Assembly: GCA_029243025.1 (NCBI GenBank)
Contig: JAQWSU010000006.1
Coordinates: 310,001 to 374,000 of the forward strand
DNA length: 64,000 bases
Reading direction: 5' to 3'
Source of the DNA: Pirellulaceae bacterium
Lineage (GTDB): Bacteria; Planctomycetota; Planctomycetia; Pirellulales; Pirellulaceae
Each line of letters begins with the position of its first letter. Positions within the stretch are counted from its first letter, which is position 1. A model generated the notes under the pieces. That model saw only the letters and a list, made by a program, of their open reading frames with translations. It ran no database searches and was not told where the DNA came from. Both the position numbers and the translations under genes were made by a program. Positions 38,582-47,877 of the stretch are shown here, piece by piece.

Positions 38582-39898
38582 ATGAAGAAGCAAACCTTTT
38601 CCGTATTGACTCCTGCTTTCTTGGCACTTGTGTTTGGTTTTGGCCAAGCGAGTGTGCAAGCCGGCACAGAAATCATCATTGACTTCGATGATATTGGCAA
38701 CGAATGGCTTGACGAGATCGAATTCTATGGAACGTCCGAGCTTCGCGAAGAAGGTGGTGTAGATGACAGCGGCTACCTGTCAGTCACTGACGCCAGCAAC
38801 GGGCAAAAGGGGGCGATTGAGTTTCCGGATGTTTTAGAAGGTGGCTCTTATGACGGAGCGGTCAAGATCCAGGCAGACCTCCGCGTCGGTGGCGGCACCG
38901 AGAGACCCGCTGACGGGTTCAGCTTCAATCTGGTTCGTCCGGATGATGAGCTCTTAGGTACAGGCAACGGATACGCTGCCAGTCAAGCGGGCGAAGGTAA
39001 CCTGCCTGAGGAAGGTTCCATGACGGGCCTTGCAATTGGGTTCGACGAATGGCAAAGCGGTGCAGCCGATCCCGATGCAACCGACGAAGACTGTGGTGAT
39101 CCGGAATTATACGACTGCGTCGGAATCAGCATTCGCATTGATGACGAAGTGATTGCTCAAACACCGTTCCCATTCTTAAACGGTGAAGTCGAAGACTTGG
39201 ATTCGCTCCAAACAGGTCCTGACGCTACCGATCCTGAAGATCTAGCATGGGCACCGTTCTTGATTGAGTTGTCCCCAGAGAACAACTTGCTGATTGAATA
39301 CAAGGGACGAGAAGTCTTCAATGAGATCATTGATTACGATCGTGGCCCTGGTCAATTGTTCTTCGGCGGTCGAACAGGTGGCGCGAATTCGAACCATCAC
39401 ATCGACAACATCTACATTTCGGTTGGCGCTGAAGAAACCGTTCCCGGCGACTACAACGGCAACGGCCTCCGCGACGCCGGAGACCTCGATCTGAATGCAG
39501 CGGTTGGTATTGCAGAGCAGGATTTAGCATACGACCTAAATGAAGACGGCGTGGTCAATACGGCAGATCGAATCATCTGGGTAAATGACCTAAAAAACAC
39601 CTGGATGGGTGATGCTGACCTCAATGGCCAATTTGACAGTGGTGACTTGGTCACGGTCTTTTCAGCAGCAAAGTACGAGACAGGCCAAGAAGCGTCATGG
39701 GTGCAAGGTGACTGGAACGGTGACCAGAAATTTGATTCGGGTGACTTGGTCACTGCCTTCAGCAATGCGGGTTACGAAGCGGGCGAAAAGCCTGGCGGTC
39801 CGAATGCCGCCGTTGTGGTACCTGAGCCCTCCAGCATCGCATTGGCTCTCATCAGCCTCTTTGGTTTGATGGGTGTTGCACGTCGTCGCAACAGCTGA
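38582..39898 (+). CDS. Secreted PEP-CTERM protein with dockerin-like module
   Basis: 438 residues. The gaagggag ribosome binding site lies 11 bases before the ATG. The signal peptide is about 1-28 (MKKQTFSVLTPAFLALVFGF to VQAG). The N-terminal 260 residues form a beta-rich domain with GFSFNLVRPDDE and GLAIGFDEWQSG, resembling legume-lectin/LamG-like folds, but I cannot name it. The four-loop dockerin-like module covers about 289-410 and the PEP-CTERM tail PEPSSIALALISLFGLMGV with ARRRNS closes the protein. Tail and module match the gene at 29251 closely, so the two are paralogues in the C-terminal part. A strong hairpin precedes the start and a terminator follows it. Function unknown; probably surface-attached. 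Confidence 0.85.
   Translation: MKKQTFSVLTPAFLALVFGFGQASVQAGTEIIIDFDDIGNEWLDEIEFYGTSELREEGGVDDSGYLSVTDASNGQKGAIEFPDVLEGGSYDGAVKIQADLRVGGGTERPADGFSFNLVRPDDELLGTGNGYAASQAGEGNLPEEGSMTGLAIGFDEWQSGAADPDATDEDCGDPELYDCVGISIRIDDEVIAQTPFPFLNGEVEDLDSLQTGPDATDPEDLAWAPFLIELSPENNLLIEYKGREVFNEIIDYDRGPGQLFFGGRTGGANSNHHIDNIYISVGAEETVPGDYNGNGLRDAGDLDLNAAVGIAEQDLAYDLNEDGVVNTADRIIWVNDLKNTWMGDADLNGQFDSGDLVTVFSAAKYETGQEASWVQGDWNGDQKFDSGDLVTAFSNAGYEAGEKPGGPNAAVVVPEPSSIALALISLFGLMGVARRRNS
39446..39898 (+). repeat. Duplicated dockerin-like/PEP-CTERM coding segment, copy 2
   Basis: Counterpart of 31006-31458, beginning at the same GDYNGNGL segment and ending at the stop codon. It lies in the same order on the same strand, about 8 kb downstream of copy 1. 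Confidence 0.8.
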
Positions 39899-39919
39899 AG
39901 CCAAGTTTTTTAATCACTG

Positions 39920-39960
39920 AAAAAAGCCTCCTTGAATTTAATTCAGGGGGGGTTTTTTTT
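39920..39960. terminator. Rho-independent terminator
   Basis: CCTCCTTGAAT (39927-39937) pairs with ATTCAGGGGGG across a three-base loop, with several G-U pairs, and T residues fill 39953-39960. The A-rich left flank means it can also act on the minus strand, on readthrough from the gene ending at 40133. Confidence 0.8.
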
Positions 39961-40132
39961 GCCCCTTTGATGCTTTGAAATCAACGGTTTTTTCCATCTG
40001 CATCGGTTATCAAACGGCCGTCTCTGAACGCCATCCGCAGGAAGCCGTCACGCGATGACTGGATGACGGAAGCAGATGCGATCGTGACTCCCCGGCTTGG
40101 AACCGTCGAGGGGCGCCACGGGGCCATTTGCC

Positions 40133-41311
40133 TTACTCATCGAGATCGGCTTGGCTCGAAGACGTACTCCAAAAGACGTCGAGCTGTTGAGCATGGAAGG
40201 CGAGCCAATCGGATCGGGTGTAAACCGCATGCCCAAACAATTGCTCACTTAACCGATTAGGATCGTTCGGATATTCGACCAAGATCGTGGTACCCTCAGC
40301 GGGAACGCGTTGTCCGATGCGAAGACGATCGAGTGTGTCTCGACGTCGAATACCTTGCTCAAGGAGCGATCGAAATCGCCGCTCGGCCATCCAACTGCGC
40401 CAAGCTGGCAAATAGGGTGTGAGATTTGTCCCAGCAACACCAAGTTGTTGAATGTAATCACCATTACGTGCCTGAATCACATCCGTCAGTGTGGTTGGAA
40501 AAAGGGCCAGGTATTCAGGAACACCCTCCATCGATCGATGATGAATCACATTCATCAGTGACTGATAACCGCGTGTTTCCCAACCGTATCGGATCGGCGT
40601 ACCAAATGTAACAATATCCAACTCGATTCGATTCAGGCAACTGGGATCAGCCAAGACTTGTCGGCGGACGCGTTTCCAAACAGGATAATCCAGGACACCC
40701 GAAGCGGATCTTTTGAGCAAGGAACGTCCCACCGCAAAAAATCGCCGCAAGCAAGCTCGATCACCACCCAGTAAGTTTGTCAGTAAGGCAAACACGTTAC
40801 CGGCATGGCTGTGCCCCCAAAGCAAATACCTCGCCGGCTCGCTCTCAGTATCGCTCAACATTTCTTCGAGCAATCGAACGGCTGCATTGGCCCGGGCCAA
40901 ATGCAGATTCTCACCTGTCCAATGAAACAATCTTACCGGCAACTCGATCTGGCCGTTGGCATTGATCATCTCAGAAAATCGCTCAGCATACGCTTGGGAA
41001 AAGTTACCCGCCTCGCCGGCAAACATGTCGACAAACTTCTTCTGATGTTCTCGTAAGATCTTCCCCATCGATGGAACCCATCGCTCAAGTTCTCGGATCA
41101 CTCCTAGCACGTCGGTACCGGCAAAGGTTCCATGAACCAGATAGACTGACCGAATGGAGCGGTCACGCAACCGATCGGCGAAATTGCTCATGATCTGCCT
41201 GGAATGGAGCGAATGAATATCAAACGCGTTTTCCGGCTTCACAACGCGATAAGGCGCGAGGGGAGATTCGCAGCTGTATTTCTGGTGCTGAAAATTGTTG
41301 TCGAATGGCAT
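40133..41311 (-). CDS. Alpha/beta-hydrolase-like protein
   Basis: About 392 residues from the ATG at 41311. The frame runs on to 41470 but would overlap the divergent SRAP gene start. The motif VYLVHGTFAGTD resembles the oxyanion-hole strand of alpha/beta hydrolases. YLLWGHSHAGNVFALL is a nucleophile-elbow sequence of the form G-H-S-x-A-G, with Ser as the likely nucleophile. Later, ELDIVTFGTPIRYGWETR and the C-terminal His-rich part are consistent with a lipase-like fold. No signal peptide is seen from this start. The substrate is unknown; a lipase or esterase activity would be a reasonable but untested guess. Confidence 0.7.
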   Translation of the reverse strand: MPFDNNFQHQKYSCESPLAPYRVVKPENAFDIHSLHSRQIMSNFADRLRDRSIRSVYLVHGTFAGTDVLGVIRELERWVPSMGKILREHQKKFVDMFAGEAGNFSQAYAERFSEMINANGQIELPVRLFHWTGENLHLARANAAVRLLEEMLSDTESEPARYLLWGHSHAGNVFALLTNLLGGDRACLRRFFAVGRSLLKRSASGVLDYPVWKRVRRQVLADPSCLNRIELDIVTFGTPIRYGWETRGYQSLMNVIHHRSMEGVPEYLALFPTTLTDVIQARNGDYIQQLGVAGTNLTPYLPAWRSWMAERRFRSLLEQGIRRRDTLDRLRIGQRVPAEGTTILVEYPNDPNRLSEQLFGHAVYTRSDWLAFHAQQLDVFWSTSSSQADLDE

Positions 41312-41446
41312 GAAAACGATTCGGCGGAGCTCGATTGATATCTTCAGTCGTACAAATATCAGTCCTATCAAAACCCGGGCTGCAAAGCCAGCCGAGAGCC
41401 ACGGAACACCTAGTTTCGACGACCAAGATATTAGATACTGATTGTC

Positions 41447-42121
41447 ATGTGTGGTCGATTTAGTTTGCACTCCCGATTAAACCTGCTGCTCCAACAATTC
41501 GCGCTCGAAGCTGGGCCGGAACTGGCGCCGCGATACAACATTGCACCGACACAGTCGACACCGGTTGTGCGCGTAGCTACCGCCCAATCGCCACGTCAAC
41601 TTGTTGCCTTGCGTTGGGGCTTGGTTCCCTTTTGGGCAAAGGAGGTCGGAATCGGGAGCCGAATGATTAATGCGCGTGCCGAGACGCTGGCAAGCAAGCC
41701 GTCATTTCGAAACGCGTTCAAAAAAAGACGATGCCTCGTGCCAACGGATGGTTATTTCGAATGGAAGAAAGCGGGAAAAACAAAACAACCATTTTACATT
41801 CGCAAGACCGACCAGACTCCATTTGCCATGGCAGGTTTGTGGGAGTCCTGGCACACGGGCAAAGAGGACGCCGTCGAAAGCTTTACGATCATCACCACTC
41901 AAGCGAATGACGCCATGGCAAGCATTCATGATCGGATGCCGGTCATCGTTGCGCCCGATAACTATGAGATGTGGATTGATCCGGAGTTTAAAGGCCAAGC
42001 ATCACTGGAAGCAATCCTACAGCCGTATGAACCCGAGGATCTGACAGTCACCCCCGTCAGCACCATCGTGAACAGCCCTCGCAACGATGATCCGGAATGC
42101 GTCCGTGAGGTCGTTCGGTAA
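41447..42121 (+). CDS. SRAP-domain protein (YedK/HMCES-like)
   Basis: 224 residues, the family's usual length. The protein starts MCGRFSLHS, so Cys2 becomes the N-terminal catalytic residue after Met removal. MINARAETLASKPSFR, KRRCLVPTDGYFEWKK and the late AMASIHDRMPVIV supply the rest of the conserved active site. SRAP proteins form a thiazolidine crosslink with abasic sites in single-stranded DNA and shield them during replication. The gene overlaps the upstream region of the divergent hydrolase, so both share a promoter region. The call is secure. Confidence 0.92.
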   Translation: MCGRFSLHSRLNLLLQQFALEAGPELAPRYNIAPTQSTPVVRVATAQSPRQLVALRWGLVPFWAKEVGIGSRMINARAETLASKPSFRNAFKKRRCLVPTDGYFEWKKAGKTKQPFYIRKTDQTPFAMAGLWESWHTGKEDAVESFTIITTQANDAMASIHDRMPVIVAPDNYEMWIDPEFKGQASLEAILQPYEPEDLTVTPVSTIVNSPRNDDPECVREVVR

Positions 42122-42143
42122 ACGGCCTTCATTCGCCCGCTGG

Positions 42144-43922
42144 CTACTCTCGAACGCTGAATTCCAGTCTCCAACGATCGTCACTCTGGCTACTCACGCA
42201 CCACAATTCAAAAACACCCAACTCGGTGACGCGCGATTGAAATCGCACCGGCACGTAATCGTCTTCACCACTCGTGGTCGCCGAGAGTTCGGTCTCCAAA
42301 GAATCCGTTTCCTGCAATTCGTTTTCCGACCAACGATCCAGCACCTCGCCCGGCTGATCCTGTTTTCGCGTTGATGAACTAAAGAATCGAAATTGCACCG
42401 ATTCGCCCAACACCAAACCAATTTCTTCCGACGGCACGTCCAGCTGTGAGCCTTCCTCCATACCAAAGGGCACAACGCACAACGCCTTCAGAGGACGAGG
42501 TGCCCCTGGAATGGCCAGCCCCGAAGTCTCGATACCGATGTAATAGGAACGAGCTGTCCCACCTCGAATCCGTACGCCGCCCTGTTGCTTGGCCCACCCG
42601 TAGTAGGCAGCCCCGCGGGCCACAGCGGAGTCCAAATCCGGCTCACGATTCAGTTGCCGAATGTTCTGACTCGTAAACCACTCATCCATGACATGCAAAA
42701 AACGATCCCGTAAGTAATCCGTACGAAACACGCCCCCATTGAACAATACGTGGGTGGGCTGGACCGCTGAATCGTTCTGTCCATGAGCTGTCAGAAACTG
42801 TGCGATGTGACGCGTAATCCGCGTGTCGGCCTCAAAAGGCAGGCCAAGCTGCACGAATCCACTCTGCCTTTCTCGAGCAGGATGTTCATCAATTCGACAC
42901 GGTGGGAAAAACCCTTCCGTGAGCAAATGGACCACCGCCTCACGCTGAAGATCGATCGAAACCGTACCACCAATTAGTTTGCTCCCACGGCCAAGCACTG
43001 CGATCGGGTGCGTGGCAGGCCCATCTGCCGACAGCAGTTTCTCTTTGGCGGCTCGACAAGCATGCCAGAGGGAAACCGACTGCCACGCATCAAGCGTAAC
43101 ACCCTTTTCCTTGAACTGCTCGGCCGCATGATGAGCAATCGCCAAATCCATGTTGTCACCGCCAACCAACAGATGGTTGCCGACAGCCACACGTTGCAGA
43201 GCTAATTCCCCGCTCTGGTCGGCTACGCCAATCAAACTTAAATCAGTCGTCCCACCTCCGATGTCGACGACGAGCAACTGATCATCGGGCTGCAATCGCT
43301 GCCGCCAATTCTCACCCTCCTCCGCTAACCAGGCGTAGACGGCAGCTTGCGGTTCTTCCAACAACACAAAATCAGCAGGAACCCCAGCAAACATCGCCGC
43401 TTCTCGCGTCAGTTCCCTCGCACTCGCATCAAAGGACGCAGGCACAGTGAGGACCACCTGCTGCTGATCAAACGGAGCATCCGGAAAGGCGCCATTCCAG
43501 GCGTGAATCAAGTGCTCTAAATAACGTTGTGACGCAATAACGGGCGATGTCTTGTTGATTTCCTGCGGTGCGTTCCAAGGCAAAATCGCATCGTGACGAT
43601 CAACGCGGGAGTGCGTTAACCAACTCTTCGCCGCTCCGATCGAACGATCCGGAACCGCAGCCGATTGGTCACGCGCCATCTGACCCACAACCATTCCGCT
43701 GTCCGATTGCCACGGCAAATCAAACGAGCTACCTAACTCATGGTCCGGCGGCAGATAGATGAATGACGGCAAGGCTGACTTGGTCTCAACCGTACCGGGT
43801 GCCGTTAACTGAGGAATCTCCAGCTGTTCAATCGACGGATGCTCAGCACCTTGCAGCGATGCGTAAGCGACGACGCTGTTTGTTGTTCCTAGATCGACAC
43901 CAATCACGTAGGCAGCAGTCAT
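42144..43922 (-). CDS. Hsp70 family protein
   Basis: 592 residues. The N-terminal ATPase half is clear: GVDLGTTNSVVAYA, VLTVPASFDASARELTREAA, LLEEPQAAVYAW and VVDIGGGTTDLSLIGVAD. The substrate-binding half is short and diverged compared with DnaK, which usually has about 640 residues. It lies 56 bases after the DUF2760 gene on the same strand. That pair occurs in many bacteria as a specialised chaperone unit separate from the dnaK-dnaJ-grpE set. No J-domain or nucleotide-exchange factor gene is nearby, so it probably does not replace DnaK. Its client is unknown. Confidence 0.88.
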   Translation of the reverse strand: MTAAYVIGVDLGTTNSVVAYASLQGAEHPSIEQLEIPQLTAPGTVETKSALPSFIYLPPDHELGSSFDLPWQSDSGMVVGQMARDQSAAVPDRSIGAAKSWLTHSRVDRHDAILPWNAPQEINKTSPVIASQRYLEHLIHAWNGAFPDAPFDQQQVVLTVPASFDASARELTREAAMFAGVPADFVLLEEPQAAVYAWLAEEGENWRQRLQPDDQLLVVDIGGGTTDLSLIGVADQSGELALQRVAVGNHLLVGGDNMDLAIAHHAAEQFKEKGVTLDAWQSVSLWHACRAAKEKLLSADGPATHPIAVLGRGSKLIGGTVSIDLQREAVVHLLTEGFFPPCRIDEHPARERQSGFVQLGLPFEADTRITRHIAQFLTAHGQNDSAVQPTHVLFNGGVFRTDYLRDRFLHVMDEWFTSQNIRQLNREPDLDSAVARGAAYYGWAKQQGGVRIRGGTARSYYIGIETSGLAIPGAPRPLKALCVVPFGMEEGSQLDVPSEEIGLVLGESVQFRFFSSSTRKQDQPGEVLDRWSENELQETDSLETELSATTSGEDDYVPVRFQSRVTELGVFELWCVSSQSDDRWRLEFSVRE

Positions 43923-43978
43923 TGATAATCACACGCCTCCAACTACGTTTAGATCAGAATGACGAAAGTCATGCGACA

Positions 43979-44515
43979 CTACAGTTCAAGCTCAGCCGGC
44001 GCAACAACTTTAGACGCCTCATCTCCGCCCGACCATTTCGGTAGCTCACATCGATTCGCCAACCAGCCATGGTGAACCAATCGCCCCCGAAAGGGTGGAT
44101 CACCCGTCACATTTCCGCTCAACCGATAACAAGCCACATCAAATTCGGCCGGTGTCTCGATTTCCACATTCTGTTCTGCGTCCACCAAGGGCTGCAATTG
44201 AAACATGCGATTCAAGGTTGTTGCACATTCCGAAAGCACACCACGAGCAGCCGCACCAATTTGTTCATCGGTGAATTCGCCCAAAGGCTCTAGCACTAAA
44301 TCGACGAAACGAGCCTCTCGCTGAAGCGTTGCGAGCAGAGTCAACGCCTCACTTCGCAACGCCGCTGGCGCCGGCTTAGGTACCGACTCGGACAGAGTTG
44401 CCGGCTCGGCTACAGGATCGGACGAGCCGGCCAACAATCGCTGACCGTCAGCGACGTCAAGCTTGCCGAACAGACCAGCAAAAAATAATCGAAACGCAAG
44501 ACTCAAGCGTGCCAT
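43979..44515 (-). CDS. DUF2760 protein, partner of the Hsp70-like gene
   Basis: 178 residues. The N-terminal FRLFFAGLFGKLDVAD and the LTLLATLQREARFVDLVLEP segment are characteristic of DUF2760. The C-terminal LSGNVTGDPPFRGRLVHHGW and a terminal LELEL-like strand complete the domain. The gene precedes the Hsp70-like gene on the same strand, so they are probably co-expressed. The role is unknown; because of the constant pairing, a cofactor of the atypical Hsp70 is a reasonable inference. Confidence 0.8.
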   Translation of the reverse strand: MARLSLAFRLFFAGLFGKLDVADGQRLLAGSSDPVAEPATLSESVPKPAPAALRSEALTLLATLQREARFVDLVLEPLGEFTDEQIGAAARGVLSECATTLNRMFQLQPLVDAEQNVEIETPAEFDVACYRLSGNVTGDPPFRGRLVHHGWLANRCELPKWSGGDEASKVVAPAELEL

Positions 44516-44829
44516 GAAACAACCTCAGTTCGATGAAACCGCGCAAAACAACCGTACCACGGAAGATCAGAATCCGGCCAGCAAACCCATTCGCAACTGG
44601 ATCGAATTCCAAATGTGCCCGCTACGAGCGACCACCGTAATCGCCCGGCCCGGTTCGATTCAAGTCCCACTTGGGCGAGGAACTCGATGAGAGCCGCTGA
44701 TTGCTAGCGACTGACTGCGAAAATAGGCGTATTACTGAATCACTGCGGGTTACGCTGATTTTTCCTTATTTTTGGATTACATCAGGCCGATGGAGTTGAA
44801 CACAGATTAACAGTTAGGGGAACAGACCA
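44516..44829. other. Divergent intergenic region
   Basis: About 310 bases between the leftward DUF2760 gene and the rightward porin-like gene. No gene is supported. The start codon at 44830 has a ttagggga stretch about ten bases upstream that can act as its ribosome binding site. Confidence 0.45.
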
Positions 44830-46635
44830 ATGCGTGAAACCCACCTGGGCCTTGCGGCGATTGTTTGTATCAGCCTGTTGAGCACCGCTTACGGCCAAAC
44901 GACCACGACCACTCGCACTTCCAACGGTGGATATTTCGTGCAATTCGGGAAGGAGGGAGCGACCCCAATTCGCCCAAATCTCATTCCCGCACCGGCTGCG
45001 CCCACGCCCATTGCGTCCACGCCTGCCGCACCCATCCCCGTTCCAAACGGCAGATTACCTGCCGAGCCAGTGAGAATCGATCGAGCACCGAAAGCAGAAG
45101 GGATGGCGTGGAATGCGACCCAGCCCAAACGGCCTCTTCTGGCAATGCCTCCACTGCCAGCTTCGATCGAGTCTAGCCCCGAGACTGCTGTCCAACCATC
45201 GGCACCCACGCCTTTGGAACTGAGTCCGCCTGTGATTACTGCTGCCGAGCCAACGCTTGCCGAGCCAACGCCTGCTGAGCCAACGCCTGCTGAGCCAACG
45301 CCTGCCGAGCCAACGCCTGCTGAGCCAACGCCTGCCGAGCCAACGCCTGCTGAGCCAACGCCTGCTGAGCCAACGCCTGCCGAGCCAACGCCTGCCGAGC
45401 CAACGCCTGAAGAACGGCAGCTGGCACCCGCAGCATTGCCATCAGCCATATCTGCAACCGATGCCAGCGCTCCCTCGAAGGCGGCACACGATGCAACCCG
45501 ATCGCCAGGAGACGAAGTACGTTTAGCAAAACAACAGCCCATTTCGAAGGCGACGATTGAACAACCGTTGCCTTCCCGCTTGCCGAATAAGCCTGATAAG
45601 ATTGATCAAGACCACAACGAAACCGACAACCCACTGGAGACTCCGATACAAGCGCCGGCTACGTATTCAGTGTCCTCGCTGATCCATGGCTGCAAAGATT
45701 GCGACGTTGGATGTGAGCCTCTTTGTTGCGGGTCAACTTGGGAGCATTCCACCACGGTTTGGGCCGCGGCTCTTTACATGCGACCACGAAACGCCGACGT
45801 ACCATTTGCCGTACCCATCGATGGACCGATTGGCTCAATCCTCGCCAATCCAATCCAGACTGGCGCCGTCGCGTTGCTCGACCCGGATTACGAAGTGGGC
45901 TATACCGTGGGTTTTGATTTAGCACTCAATGCACTGACGAGTATTTCGCTCGAATATCTGTCGTTGGATAGTTCGACGGCAAATCAAGTTAGCACCTCAG
46001 CGCCGAATGTGCTGAGATCCCTGGTATCGCACCCTTCGAGTACGAGTGCGGCCGCGGACTTCCTCAGTGCGGAAGCTACTCTCGGAATCGATTTACAAAC
46101 GTTGGACCTGAGCCTGCGCCATCTGTTTGTTGGGGGTGATGTATTTGCAGTCAACTATTTCGCGGGCGTTCGATACGCTCGTTTAGAACAGAACTTTCAT
46201 TCCACGTTCTTTGACAACGGCACGGAAACGGTTGATTCGCAGGTTGATTTTGATGGTGCCGGGTTACGATTAGGCTTGGAGACCGAGCGGCGAGCTTGTA
46301 ATCATTGCATCCACTTGTACGGTCGCACCGCCGCTAGTTTTTTGGCGGGACGTTTTCAGACGAATTATTTCCAAGGCCAGACCTTCGATCCCACGGTGGT
46401 CAGCACAAGCTGGGAGGCCGGGAGAATCGTCCCCATCCTTGATCTTGAAGTCGGCGGTGGCTGGTCGAGCAAATGTGGTCGTTTCAAGCTATCCGCAGGT
46501 TACGTCTTCAGTGCTTGGTTCAACACGATCAAGACGGACGATTTCATTCAAGCAGTTCAGCAGAATGACTTCCATAGCTTGAGTAACACGCTCACTTTTG
46601 ACGGGATCGTAGCGCGTGCAGAGTACTGCTTCTAG
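44830..46635 (+). CDS. Lpg1974-like pore-forming outer-membrane protein
   Basis: 601 residues. The signal peptide is about 1-23 (ending STAYGQ). A low-complexity linker (about 57-265) holds a tandem AEPTP repeat. A cysteine pattern (CKDCDVGCEPLCC, near 285-297) follows. From about 300 a beta-rich region with YFAGVRYARLEQNF, GLRLGLETERR and the C-terminal SNTLTFDGIVARAEYCF matches the Lpg1974-type outer-membrane barrel families found in planctomycetes. The C-terminal Phe is the usual barrel-assembly signal. Its substrate is unknown. The Pro-rich stretch probably spans the periplasm or anchors to peptidoglycan, which is inference. Confidence 0.75.
   Translation: MRETHLGLAAIVCISLLSTAYGQTTTTTRTSNGGYFVQFGKEGATPIRPNLIPAPAAPTPIASTPAAPIPVPNGRLPAEPVRIDRAPKAEGMAWNATQPKRPLLAMPPLPASIESSPETAVQPSAPTPLELSPPVITAAEPTLAEPTPAEPTPAEPTPAEPTPAEPTPAEPTPAEPTPAEPTPAEPTPAEPTPEERQLAPAALPSAISATDASAPSKAAHDATRSPGDEVRLAKQQPISKATIEQPLPSRLPNKPDKIDQDHNETDNPLETPIQAPATYSVSSLIHGCKDCDVGCEPLCCGSTWEHSTTVWAAALYMRPRNADVPFAVPIDGPIGSILANPIQTGAVALLDPDYEVGYTVGFDLALNALTSISLEYLSLDSSTANQVSTSAPNVLRSLVSHPSSTSAAADFLSAEATLGIDLQTLDLSLRHLFVGGDVFAVNYFAGVRYARLEQNFHSTFFDNGTETVDSQVDFDGAGLRLGLETERRACNHCIHLYGRTAASFLAGRFQTNYFQGQTFDPTVVSTSWEAGRIVPILDLEVGGGWSSKCGRFKLSAGYVFSAWFNTIKTDDFIQAVQQNDFHSLSNTLTFDGIVARAEYCF
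45241..45405 (+). repeat. Eleven 15-base tandem repeats (AEPT-rich)
   Basis: Eleven copies of a 15-base unit close to CCTGCYGAGCCAACG encode repeated AEPTP. The first two copies are diverged (gctgcc, cttgcc). The later copies alternate between only two variants at one position, so recent expansion by replication slippage is likely. Confidence 0.95.
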
Positions 46636-46665
46636 AGAGTGGCCACGCCGTTCATCCCAGCAAGG

Positions 46666-47826
46666 TCATGAGCGCAAGATCAACTTGGTAATCTCCGGCG
46701 TACAATTGAAGCGCAAGGGCCGAGTTCCTGACAAGCCCCGACTGACGTGCATCAACGTCGGATCTTCAAAGAACGTCCCGGCGGAGTACTTCACGCCGTA
46801 ACGGCTCGGCGCGAAGATTGGACCGACCACCGGCAAGCGGATCTGGCCACCGTGCGTGTGGCCTGCCAACATCAAATCGAAGTCATAGTTCTGACACCAG
46901 TTAATCTGATCGGGGCTGTGGGACAGAGCAATTCGAAAAGGTCGGCCTTGCCGCGGATTGACGGGGCAGCTTTGCATATCGGCGGCGGGGACAAACCAAG
47001 GCAGCTCATTGCCGGCGAGTACGATCGGTTTTCGATTGATGGTTACCGGCTGCCAACGCCCTCCCAGGTCATGAAAGCCCAATCGAGTCAATTGGGCACG
47101 TAACCCTGGCTCATCATGAATTCTCAGATCGTGATTTCCCAAGATAAAAAAGACCCCATGTCGGCCACTCAGTTGCCCGAGAATTTCATCAAGCCAAGGG
47201 CGGCATAAGGGATTATCAATAATGTCGCCCGTAATGGCCACCAGATCCGCATCCATTTGGTTCGCCTGTTCGACAACAATCTCAAAGAACTCTCGCGTGA
47301 TCCGCCCGGTAAAATGAAGGTCTGACAAATGGGCGATCGTCAATCCATCCAACTGTGGATCAAGCCTGGGAAGCTCTAAAACTTTTTCCGTTACTGACAG
47401 ATTGAATACTTGATTGGTTGGAATCTTGGAAAGCAGATTTGTCGATATCGATCCGACCGGACGACGACCACAACGACGAATCACGTCGATGTGCTGCGTG
47501 TGATTCGAAACCAACCGATGAGTGGTTCCAGAATCGGTAGAATAACGCAACCAGACGGGAACCACAGCAAGAGCACTGAACCAACAAACGGCAACATAAC
47601 TAAAGATGGCATACTGAATAATCAGGTGCCGCTCCATCCACCCAGGGAAACCCGCCCACAAATAGATGGCAACGAGCAGTGGGGCTCCACCCACAGCGAA
47701 ATACCAGCATCCATCAATCACCTTGATCAACCAATAAGGCAAAGAGGTTGCATGGGCTCGGTTGATCAGAAAGATACTGATGGCACAATGGCCAATCAAT
47801 GCTAAGAACGCCAGCAAATAATCCAT
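46666..47826 (-). CDS. Membrane-anchored metallophosphoesterase
   Basis: About 386 residues from the ATG at 47826. The N-terminus has three or four hydrophobic segments (about 2-25, 41-66, 72-102). The catalytic domain carries the calcineurin-like metallophosphoesterase motifs: HLSDLHF, then GDIIDNP, GNHD, and the late AGHTHGGQIRLP. This YkuE/YaeI-type arrangement, with membrane anchor and C-terminal phosphoesterase, is typical of UDP-diacylglucosamine or related lipid phosphatases, but the substrate here is not shown. It is 11 bases downstream of the PAS-GAF-receiver gene on the same strand, so the two may be co-transcribed. Confidence 0.82.
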   Translation of the reverse strand: MDYLLAFLALIGHCAISIFLINRAHATSLPYWLIKVIDGCWYFAVGGAPLLVAIYLWAGFPGWMERHLIIQYAIFSYVAVCWFSALAVVPVWLRYSTDSGTTHRLVSNHTQHIDVIRRCGRRPVGSISTNLLSKIPTNQVFNLSVTEKVLELPRLDPQLDGLTIAHLSDLHFTGRITREFFEIVVEQANQMDADLVAITGDIIDNPLCRPWLDEILGQLSGRHGVFFILGNHDLRIHDEPGLRAQLTRLGFHDLGGRWQPVTINRKPIVLAGNELPWFVPAADMQSCPVNPRQGRPFRIALSHSPDQINWCQNYDFDLMLAGHTHGGQIRLPVVGPIFAPSRYGVKYSAGTFFEDPTLMHVSRGLSGTRPLRFNCTPEITKLILRS

Positions 47827-47877
47827 AACAGTTGGCAGACCATATGGTTCAAGGAAAACAAGCAAGGCGAATCGCGA

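Noticed and set aside
44640-44685. tRNA-like signature near ggttcgattc
   Set aside because: The flanking bases cannot form the T-arm stem and no acceptor stem is found on either strand.
45236-45634. Minus-strand 132-codon frame rich in Ala-Gln repeats
   Set aside because: It is the antisense shadow of the 15-base repeat in the porin gene and has no start signals or family features.
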